Origin: JALYUA01 sp038253555
GTDB taxonomy: Bacteria; Acidobacteriota; Thermoanaerobaculia; UBA5066; Gp7-AA6
Assembly (NCBI GenBank): GCA_038253555.1
Contig: JBBSGZ010000102.1
Coordinates: 1 to 13,246, forward strand
DNA length: 13,246 nt
Direction of reading: 5' to 3'
The position numbers and the translations under genes were made by a program. The notes under the pieces were generated by a model, which saw nothing but the letters and a program-made list of their open reading frames with translations, made no database searches and was not told where the DNA came from. Shown one piece after another: positions 7,840 to 13,246 of the stretch (positions are counted from its first letter, which is position 1; every line of letters begins with the position of its first letter).

Positions 7840-10644
7840 TTAAAAACCGATGTTCAGACCCACTTGCGTCCGACGAGGGTCGGTCGCGAGGCAGTTGGGC
7901 TTTCCGAGATTCGGGTTTCCTTCGGGCGGAAGAAAGTCGTTGAAACAGCTGTAGTTGTAGTGGTTCGTCAGGTTGAAGCCTTCCAGAACCACGCCAACGC
8001 GAGCCGTCGATCCGACCAGGACGTCCTTTTGAAGCCGGAGATCCCAGGACTGATAGGGGAATGTGCCTGACTGCCGGATCGAAGTGAAGCGCAGCTGGTT
8101 GATACCGAACCCCGCGCTCGCGTCCGTTACCTGGATCGGAAGCCCGGTCCCCAGCGTGATGAGGGACGACGCCCGGATATCCCAGGGAATTCCGACGATG
8201 CCCGACAAAACGATCCGGTGCCGTTCGTCGTTGGCCGTCGAACGGCGACCGAACTGCGCGACCGTCGGAAAATCGAGGGTGAAAAGGTCATTGCCCGTCT
8301 GCGTCGAATGACCCCACGTGTAGGCCAGCCCCATGCCCCACTTCGAGGCGGCGGTGTAGGGTTTGTCCACCGACAGAAGAAGGGCGTCGTACCAGAAGCG
8401 TTTCGACGCCTCCGAGATGAGGACGTTCGAGTAGTTGGCTAAGTTGACGCAGCAGGTGCCGTCCGCTCTCCGGTTGCCGCGGACATAGGTGAGGCCGTTT
8501 CGTCCGCGGATGCCCGCGTACGAAAGCTGGACCGCGATGCGCCCGAAAGCCTGACGGATGCCCGCGCTGAATTGGTCCGACACTGGCGGCTTCGTATTGT
8601 TGTTGACCAGATAGACCTCGGGTCTGGGCGCGATTCCGCTCGCGATCAACCCGTTCAAACCGGTGGCGGACAGATACGAAGGGTTCCACATGATCGTCGG
8701 CTGGCCATCGCGGGGAAGCCCATCGGCCGAAAACCGGAACTGGCGGACCCCGTACTGCAGGCGGTATTTCTCGTCGAGAAGGAAGTTATAGAGATCGCGG
8801 TCGAAGTACCGGCCGTAGCCGGCGAAGACGACCGTCGTCGCCTTCCCCGATATGTCGTAGGAGACACCGATGCGCGGCTGCCACATGTTCTTGTACGCCG
8901 GGCGATTCGAACCGTTCGTAAAGAACTCCGCCGGGATGACTCCCTGGAGATCCGTCCGGACCTGGGTCGGAGTAACGTAGTCGTTGTTCAACATGTCGGT
9001 CTCGTAGTCCCACCGGAGGCCGGCGTTGACCGTGAGACGCGGGGTCACGGACCAGTCGTCCTGGATGTACACCCCGTATTCGTTGTTCTTGGCCGACACG
9101 TCCGGATTGCCGACGCCGTAGAACGCCTCGAACGGAAAGGCGAAGTTTTCGTCGCGGCGGAAGTTGAAGGTCGGGTTCCCGTTCAGGTTCTTCTGGATGT
9201 CGTATTTGTTGAAGCTCCCCTCGACGCCACCCTTGATCACGTGATCGCCCGCCGCGTGGAGGCCGAGATACGAGAAATCCTCGCGAACCACGAACCGCTT
9301 TTGAAGGAAGTTCTGAGACGTGTCGCGGCCGCCGATCCGGAGAAGGCCGAAGTAGTTCTGCCCGACCGCGTTCGTATCGAACGCCGTCGGATTCCAACGA
9401 GAGCTCTGATACGAGAGTGTCGTCTCCGACAGCAGGTTCTGACCGGACAAAGAGTATTTCGCCTGGGCGTTCCAGATGTCCTGCTTGGTGGTCTCAGAGC
9501 CTTGAAAGCTCGTCGTCCCGGCGAAATTGGTGACGTCGGTCTCATGGCGGTAGAAGCCGGAGAGATCGAGGAGGCTCGTCGCCCCCGCCTGCCAGGAGAG
9601 TTTTCCGAAGCCGAGGTTGGAGCGGAAGGGGGCGGTGAAGCTTCCCGTCTGGCTCCGGAGCTGCGCGACCAGGGCCGGCGGGGCCTGAGTTTCGCCGCCC
9701 AGAAAGACGCGGCTCGTTCGATCCTGATGGTTCAGCTCGAACGAGCCGAAGAAGTGAACCGAATCCTTGACGATGGGCCCTCCGATGTCCACCCCACCCT
9801 GGTACCTCTTGTAGTCGGGGCTGCCGACGAAGGGATCCTTCGCGACCAGATTCTTGTTCTGGTAATAGACGAAGGCGTCTCCGGCGAAGGCGTTGGTCCC
9901 GGACTTCGTGATGGCGGTGATGACCGCCGTCGTCGCCTTTTCATATTCGGCTTTGAAGTTCTGATTGATCACCCGGAATTCCTGGACGGCATTCTGGGGA
10001 AACGGGTTGCCTCGCGAGGAGTTCTGACCCACGACGCCCCCTTCCAGGACGTCGTTCTTGTAGCTCGTTCCGTCGATGATGACATTCGTCGTGAAACCCT
10101 CGGCGCCCGCGGCGTTGATCTCTTTTTTCAGCTGGTTGTCGGAGATCCGGACGCCGGGCGCCAGGGCCGCGAAGTTCAGGAAGTTTCGACTCCCCTGGGG
10201 CAGATAGCGGATCTGCTCCTCCGTGACGTTCGTTGCGATCTCGTTGCTCTTCGCCTCGATGACCGGTGCCTCCGCCGTGACCGTTACGGCCTGCGACGTC
10301 CTCGCCTCGAGAACCATGCGAAAGTCGAGCGACTGCGTCTCGCCGAGAAGCACGCGGACCTTGCGGGTCTCGGTACGGAAGCTCGGCAGCGTCGCGGTGA
10401 CGGTGTAGGGGCCCGGCTGCACCGAGATGTTGAAGAATCCGTTTCCCGCCGTCGTCGCATTGCGTGTGAATCCCGTGTCGTCGTTCTTCGCTTCGAGAGT
10501 TGCCCCGGGCAGGACGCCGCCCGTTTCGTCCGTGATGTTGCCGCGCAGGGTCCCCGTGGTCGTCTGTGCCCTTGCCGCACCGGCCCCGATTCCCAGAAAC
10601 AGAAGCCCTATCGCCAGAGTGTCTCGACCCGTTCGGAACCTCAT
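7840..10644 (-). CDS. TonB-dependent outer-membrane receptor, Oar-like, with carboxypeptidase-regulatory domain
   Basis: This is a 934-residue outer-membrane receptor, predicted to move oligosaccharides into the periplasm using TonB energy. It has a signal peptide (1-26, ending ARAQ), a carboxypeptidase-regulatory-like domain at about 29-115 (GNITDETGGVLPGATLEAKN, NGFFNISVQPGPYTVTA), a plug domain at about 120-240 (VTVTAEAPVIEAKSNE, FTTNVIIDGTSY, AVQEFRVINQNFKAEYEKAT, TAITKSGTNAFAGDAFVYYQ) and a beta-barrel to the end. It finishes with the aromatic residue Phe (VGLNIGF), as outer-membrane barrels do. This type is expanded in Acidobacteriota and lacks a SusD partner, as here. The ATG at 10644 is supported by a strong ribosome-binding site. 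It follows lacI by 72 bases on the same strand and has a terminator after it. The ligand is not evident from sequence. Confidence 0.94.
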   Translation of the reverse strand: MRFRTGRDTLAIGLLFLGIGAGAARAQTTTGTLRGNITDETGGVLPGATLEAKNDDTGFTRNATTAGNGFFNISVQPGPYTVTATLPSFRTETRKVRVLLGETQSLDFRMVLEARTSQAVTVTAEAPVIEAKSNEIATNVTEEQIRYLPQGSRNFLNFAALAPGVRISDNQLKKEINAAGAEGFTTNVIIDGTSYKNDVLEGGVVGQNSSRGNPFPQNAVQEFRVINQNFKAEYEKATTAVITAITKSGTNAFAGDAFVYYQNKNLVAKDPFVGSPDYKRYQGGVDIGGPIVKDSVHFFGSFELNHQDRTSRVFLGGETQAPPALVAQLRSQTGSFTAPFRSNLGFGKLSWQAGATSLLDLSGFYRHETDVTNFAGTTSFQGSETTKQDIWNAQAKYSLSGQNLLSETTLSYQSSRWNPTAFDTNAVGQNYFGLLRIGGRDTSQNFLQKRFVVREDFSYLGLHAAGDHVIKGGVEGSFNKYDIQKNLNGNPTFNFRRDENFAFPFEAFYGVGNPDVSAKNNEYGVYIQDDWSVTPRLTVNAGLRWDYETDMLNNDYVTPTQVRTDLQGVIPAEFFTNGSNRPAYKNMWQPRIGVSYDISGKATTVVFAGYGRYFDRDLYNFLLDEKYRLQYGVRQFRFSADGLPRDGQPTIMWNPSYLSATGLNGLIASGIAPRPEVYLVNNNTKPPVSDQFSAGIRQAFGRIAVQLSYAGIRGRNGLTYVRGNRRADGTCCVNLANYSNVLISEASKRFWYDALLLSVDKPYTAASKWGMGLAYTWGHSTQTGNDLFTLDFPTVAQFGRRSTANDERHRIVLSGIVGIPWDIRASSLITLGTGLPIQVTDASAGFGINQLRFTSIRQSGTFPYQSWDLRLQKDVLVGSTARVGVVLEGFNLTNHYNYSCFNDFLPPEGNPNLGKPNCLATDPRRTQVGLNIGF

Positions 10645-10649
10645 GGATT

Positions 10650-10655
10650 CTCCTT
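10650..10655 (-). promoter_or_regulatory. Ribosome-binding site of the TonB-dependent receptor gene
   Basis: The minus strand reads AAGGAG five bases before the ATG at 10644, the strongest Shine-Dalgarno match in the cluster. It fits high expression of the receptor and fixes the start. Just upstream is an AT-rich tract (10660-10684), unusual for this window, which might carry a receptor promoter, but no convincing -35/-10 pair is visible. Confidence 0.75.
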
Positions 10656-10716
10656 CGCTGAAATAAAATTGGATTTGATTCGAAGCCGACGACTCATTTC
10701 TCGAAATTCGGATTCC

Positions 10717-11757
10717 TCAGCCATACCCGGTTCCCGATGCGCTCCGCCAGCTCGGGCCGTCGGATTCGCCGCAGGACGACCGCACAACGAGCCGCGTCGG
10801 GAGCGTCTCCCGGTGTCGCCGACGTCCGGGACCCGCCTCCAGCCCGGCGACCAAGAGATCCGCCGCGCGCGCGCCGAGCTCCGCGATCGGTACCCGGACC
10901 GAAGTCAACGGCGGAGTCACGTATCGCGCGATCGGGATGTCGTCGAAGCCGGCGATCGCGACGTCCTGAGGGACGCGTACTCCCTTCTCTTGAAAACCGC
11001 AGAGAAGGCCTATCGCCATCGAGTCGTTGGCCGCGAAGACGGCCGAAGGCCGCCGCTTCATCGAGAGTATGCGCCCGCAGGCCTCGTAACCGGATTCCTC
11101 GCGAAAGTCCCCTGCGATCTCCACCGCGTCCTCCGCGTGGCCTTGCTCGCCAATCGCGTCGCGGTACCCGCGAAGCCGCTCGGAGGCATCCCGGTTGGCG
11201 GCGGGGCCCTGGAGGAAGGCGATCCGGCGGTGCCCGAGCCCGACCATGTGGCGAACCATCTCGACGGCTCCTCCGAAGTTATCGACGGCCAGCGAGTCGA
11301 AGGCTCCCGGCCCCCCGGCGGTGTTGACCAGGACGACGGGGAAATGCTCGGGCAGGTTTGCCTTGAGGGTATGGGGCCGGACATCGGGCGAGAGGACGAT
11401 GAGCCCGTCGACGCGGCCCCGCATCGCCCGGACCATCTCCTCGCTCTCCGCCCGGTCGCTGTGGGAGCTCGAGACGAGCAGGTGGTAGCCCTTGCGCCGG
11501 GCGCAGACGTCGATGCCCCGGATGAGCTCCGAAAAGAACTCCCCGTAGAGCTCCGGCAGAAGCACGCCGAGCGTCGTGGTCCTGCGCGTGATCAGACTGC
11601 GCGCGCCGCCATGCGGGACGTAGTGAAGGCGTTTGGCCGCTTTTCGGATCCGTTTCGCGGTGTCCGCGTGGACGGGGCCCTTGCCGTTCAAGACCCGCGA
11701 CACCGTCGCGACGGATACGAGGGCCTCGCGCGCGACCTCGCGGATCGTGACGCTCAA
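10717..11757 (-). CDS. LacI-family transcriptional regulator
   Basis: This 346-residue regulator probably represses the downstream glycan-utilisation genes until an oligosaccharide binds. The DNA-binding helix-turn-helix is at about 4-25 (TIREVAREALVSVATVSRVL). A hinge helix follows (ARSLITRRTTTLGVLLPEL), then a periplasmic-binding-protein-like sensor (FAANDSMAIGLLCGFQEKG, VAIAGFDDIPIARYVTPPLT, the last near-universal in this family). The start is TTG at 11757: an in-frame TGA lies nine bases upstream, and the helix-turn-helix begins right after it, so no longer start is possible. Two LacI-type operators lie 59-94 bases upstream, suggesting autoregulation. The receptor gene starts 72 bases after its stop and may be co-transcribed. 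The recognition helix (VATVSRV) fits operators with a central CG. Confidence 0.94.
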   Translation of the reverse strand: MSVTIREVAREALVSVATVSRVLNGKGPVHADTAKRIRKAAKRLHYVPHGGARSLITRRTTTLGVLLPELYGEFFSELIRGIDVCARRKGYHLLVSSSHSDRAESEEMVRAMRGRVDGLIVLSPDVRPHTLKANLPEHFPVVLVNTAGGPGAFDSLAVDNFGGAVEMVRHMVGLGHRRIAFLQGPAANRDASERLRGYRDAIGEQGHAEDAVEIAGDFREESGYEACGRILSMKRRPSAVFAANDSMAIGLLCGFQEKGVRVPQDVAIAGFDDIPIARYVTPPLTSVRVPIAELGARAADLLVAGLEAGPGRRRHRETLPTRLVVRSSCGESDGPSWRSASGTGYG

Positions 11758-11815
11758 CGGGTCTCAAGCGGGCGCGGAGGCGTCTCCCCTTGCGGAGCCC
11801 GCCGATCTCTGTCGC

Positions 11816-11829
11816 TGTAATCGTTTACA
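11816..11829. promoter_or_regulatory. LacI-type operator, copy 1
   Basis: TGTAATCGTTTACA is a near-perfect palindrome with a central CG, the usual shape of LacI/CcpA-type operators. It lies 59 bases upstream of the lacI start and is repeated exactly 22 bases on. It is most likely the site where the adjacent LacI-family protein represses its own operon. Confidence 0.85.
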
Positions 11830-11837
11830 CACACTTC

Positions 11838-11851
11838 TGTAATCGTTTACA
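11838..11851. promoter_or_regulatory. LacI-type operator, copy 2
   Basis: This is identical in all 14 bases to copy 1. The 22-bp centre-to-centre spacing, about two helical turns, places both repressor dimers on the same DNA face, which would favour cooperative binding. I saw no third copy elsewhere in the window, including before the receptor gene. Confidence 0.85.
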
Positions 11852-12060
11852 CCTGATTGCCCGGCATTCTCCCGCCAGGGCGGGGCGAGTGTCAACAGCC
11901 GCGGCGGCTCGCTCCACCTCGCGTTGCCTTCCACACACCCCAAACGACGCGGCGGGTGCGCGGTCTGTTTCTCTCTCCGGGCTCGGGGAAGGGGCCGAGG
12001 CGAGGGAGATTCCGGGAACTTCATTCCCGGCCGAGGCGCCTCCAGTTATTCTCGGAGACG

Positions 12061-12591
12061 ATGACCTCCGAAGGGATCTCCGGCTCTCCCGACACCGACC
12101 CGGCCTGGAGCCGCGTCCGGGGCGCGCTGAAGGATCTCGGCATCCTTTATGAGCCGATGGTGTGCGACCCTGATTTCGCCGACACGGCCGCGTTTTGTGA
12201 GCGCTATCGGATCCAGCCGGAGGAGAGCGCCAATACGATCCTCGTCGCATCGCGCCAGGAGCCCAGGCTGTGGTCCGCTTCGCTCGTCCTCTCCCACACT
12301 CGTCTGGATGTCAACCACGCGGTCCGGCGGCTGATGGGAGCGAAGCGGATCTCGTTCGCGTCCGGCGAAGAGACCGTCGCGAAAACAGGCATGATGATCG
12401 GAGGAGTCTCGGTGTTCGGACTTCCGCCAGACATCCCGATCTACGTCGATTCCCTGGTCATGGACGCGCCTCGCGTGGTCATCGGGGGAGGGAGCCGTTC
12501 CTGGAAGGTGCTGCTCGCGCCATCGATGCTGTTGCGCCTGCCGGGGGTTTCCGTCGTCCCCGGTCTCGCGGCACCGCGCTCGGAGGGCTGA
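12061..12591 (+). CDS. YbaK/prolyl-tRNA-synthetase-associated-domain protein (aminoacyl-tRNA deacylase type)
   Basis: The 176-residue protein is a free-standing editing domain of the YbaK/INS superfamily (PF04073), which clears mischarged amino acids from tRNA. Key family stretches are present: SANTILVAS at about 56-64, GGVSVFGLP at 114-122, a PIYVDSLV stretch at 126-133 and the conserved GGGSRSWKV at 142-150. The lysine that YbaK and the ProRS insertion domain carry in the SVKT-type motif is Asn58 here, as in other SANTI-type members, so the substrate may differ. The ATG at 12061 has a GGAG four to seven bases upstream (12054-12057), and the frame extends further upstream without protein-like sequence. 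It is transcribed away from the sugar cluster, with its own gap upstream, and looks like an unrelated single gene. Confidence 0.88.
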   Translation: MTSEGISGSPDTDPAWSRVRGALKDLGILYEPMVCDPDFADTAAFCERYRIQPEESANTILVASRQEPRLWSASLVLSHTRLDVNHAVRRLMGAKRISFASGEETVAKTGMMIGGVSVFGLPPDIPIYVDSLVMDAPRVVIGGGSRSWKVLLAPSMLLRLPGVSVVPGLAAPRSEG

Positions 12592-12633
12592 CGCCCGCGT
12601 GAGCGTTTTAGACGTCGAATCGGTCTGGAAAGA

Positions 12634-12658
12634 GGGCCGCTAGGCGCGGAAGCGGCCC
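12634..12658. terminator. Possible terminator hairpin between convergent genes
   Basis: An 8-bp perfect stem (GGGCCGCT / AGCGGCCC) with a 9-base loop lies between the YbaK-type gene and the minus-strand small gene, spanning the latter's TAG. On the minus strand it is followed by TCTTTCC, a weak T-rich tract. It may terminate transcription of the small gene; a plus-strand role is less likely because no T-run follows. Confidence 0.4.
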
Positions 12659-12930
12659 AGAATCCCGCTCCAGGCGGAGAGCGGGATGGGGGCGTCGGTG
12701 ATCTCCTGGAAAACGACCCGCCCTTCCCGGCACAAAAAATGAGGCTCGATGCGGGGGTAAGGGACGGGATCCGCGCCGACGACAGTCTGACGCCAGACCA
12801 GAGTTCCGACGCGCTCGGATCCGCACCCCCCGCAGGGGTCGATCAGCACGAATGGGGGGGCGCCGATCGGCACATCTTCCGCCGCGGCCCGGCGAGCCCG
12901 CCACTCCGAGATCTGCGTGACGACGGCCAT
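12640..12930 (-). CDS. Small hypothetical protein with CxxC...HxxC motif
   Basis: The 96-residue product from the ATG at 12930 has a real-protein composition: MAVVTQISEWRARRAAAEDV, then PPFVLIDPCGGCGSERVG and PHFLCREGRVVF. It carries Cys33-x-x-Cys36 and His64-x-x-Cys67, which could form a zinc site. I do not recognise the family. The frame is open upstream to 13113, but that stretch enters the inverted repeat and has a different character, so the internal ATG is preferred, although it lacks a clear ribosome-binding site. The stop sits in a hairpin. It is convergent to the YbaK-type gene and lies next to insertion-sequence-like repeats, so it could be a fragment moved by them. No membrane segment or signal is visible. 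Confidence 0.55.
   Translation of the reverse strand: MAVVTQISEWRARRAAAEDVPIGAPPFVLIDPCGGCGSERVGTLVWRQTVVGADPVPYPRIEPHFLCREGRVVFQEITDAPIPLSAWSGILGRFRA
12662..12687. repeat. Perfect 9-bp hairpin inside the 3' end of the small gene
   Basis: Nine-base arms (ATCCCGCTC and its complement) surround an 8-base loop, three bases from the possible terminator hairpin at 12634-12658. It lies in the last codons of the small gene. The pair may stabilise or terminate transcripts of the two convergent genes. Confidence 0.5.
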
Positions 12931-13034
12931 GGGGCAAGAATGCAGCTGCAGCCCGGACAAACCGCGTCCAACCGGCAGGATGAGACGAGACGCAGATTTG
13001 GCCCTCCTGCGGCGAGTCTTCGGCCAGCAAATGT

Positions 13035-13205
13035 GTCCACCATGTCTCCGAACACCCGTCCACCATCTGTCCGGGGGGAACAATCCCCTAAAGCCGGGTC
13101 TGATGCCGGGCACGGTCCTCCAAATGAGTCCCCGCCCCTCACCCCAGCCCTCTCCCCTGTATGGACCGGAGACATGTTGGACGGTTGTTCGGAGACATGG
13201 TGGAC
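13035..13205. mobile_element. Pair of 40-bp inverted repeats with internal 23-bp units (insertion-sequence-end or MITE-like)
   Basis: Arms at 13035-13074 and 13166-13205 are inverted copies, identical at 36 of 40 positions by eye. Each arm contains two tandem copies of a 23-bp unit built on GTCCACCATGTCTCCGAACA. The 91-base spacer holds a common dispersed motif (CCCCTCACCCCAGCCCTCTC) but no gene. Repeated short units at both ends are typical of IS21/IS481-type insertion sequences, so this may be a solo end pair, or the left end of an element whose transposase starts at the window edge. The rest of 12931-13225 holds no other feature I can support. Confidence 0.6.
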
Positions 13206-13225
13206 GGTTTTCAGGGAGGTTATCG

Positions 13226-13246
13226 TTGAGTGTTGAGATTGATTTG
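13226..13246 (+). CDS. Start of a gene cut by the window edge, possibly a transposase
   Basis: A strong ribosome-binding site (GGAGG, 13215-13219) lies six bases before TTG at 13226, which opens the in-frame codons for LSVEIDL up to the last base. A GTG at 13230 is an alternative in another frame. It follows the insertion-sequence-like repeat arm directly, where IS21/IS481-type transposase genes begin, but seven codons are far too few to identify a product. Confidence 0.35.

Larger units (their letters stand above)
11758..12060. other. Divergent intergenic region between lacI and the YbaK-type gene
   Basis: These 303 bases separate two divergent genes. They hold the two LacI-type operators (11816-11851) near the lacI side. 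The lacI leader also has an AAGGGGAGACG tract (minus strand, about 11782-11792), which resembles a ribosome-binding site but is too far from the TTG start. The remaining 200 bases (11858-12054) are GC-rich and have no clear promoter, ORF or RNA structure that I can support. Confidence 0.5.

Noticed and set aside
10694..10710. Possible operator ATTTCTCGAAAT upstream of the receptor gene
   Set aside because: The palindrome is short, differs from the twin LacI operators, and occurs once; not distinguishable from chance.
8572..11820. Plus-strand open frame of 1082 codons opposite the receptor and lacI genes
   Set aside because: It is arginine-, valine- and glutamate-rich without domain motifs, and lies exactly antisense to two well-recognised genes. 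Long antisense frames are expected at this GC content.
13035..13205. CRISPR array
   Set aside because: Only two units per arm, in inverted arms, without regular unique spacers or cas genes.

Overview
The window looks like a chromosomal segment of a GC-rich Gram-negative bacterium, most likely an Acidobacteriota-type soil or sediment lineage. The reasons are an Oar-like TonB-dependent receptor with an N-terminal carboxypeptidase-regulatory domain and no SusD partner, a very large F5/8-type-C (discoidin) glycosidase of a kind I associate with Acidobacteriota and Bacteroidota, and uniformly high GC. This is inference from gene content; there is no rRNA gene or other taxonomic marker.

Almost the whole window (76 to 11757, minus strand, read right to left) is one glycan-utilisation cluster. 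A LacI-family repressor is followed by an outer-membrane TonB-dependent receptor, a predicted lipoprotein endo-glucanase of the GH144/glycoamylase-like (PF10091) type, an ABC sugar-binding lipoprotein, two MalF/MalG-type permeases, and a large secreted multidomain glycosidase. From the glucanase leftward the genes overlap or nearly touch (25 bp overlap, 10 bp gap, 4 bp overlap, 1 bp overlap), so they are very likely co-translated. Two copies of a 14-bp LacI-type operator, 22 bp apart, lie just upstream of lacI. A good intrinsic terminator sits between the receptor and the glucanase and probably lowers expression of the downstream part.

A working model is that polymer is captured and cut at the cell surface or in the periplasm, fragments enter through the receptor, the lipoprotein and permeases import oligosaccharides with an ATPase encoded elsewhere, and the repressor responds to the sugar. 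The PF10091 enzyme makes beta-1,2-glucan the best substrate guess, but this is unproven.

The last gene of the cluster is broken in this sequence. Its 1047-codon reading frame needs two single-base corrections, one near 2463-2480 and one at a seven-base C/G homopolymer at 1601-1607. Everything between is clean coding sequence, so either the assembly has two indels or the gene is a very young pseudogene.

To the right (12061 to 13246) lie a plus-strand YbaK-type tRNA-editing protein, a convergent small minus-strand gene of unknown function with a possible zinc site, two adjacent hairpins at their junction, and a pair of 40-bp inverted repeats built from 23-bp units. These repeats look like insertion-sequence ends. 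A gene start with a strong ribosome-binding site begins 21 bases before the window ends.
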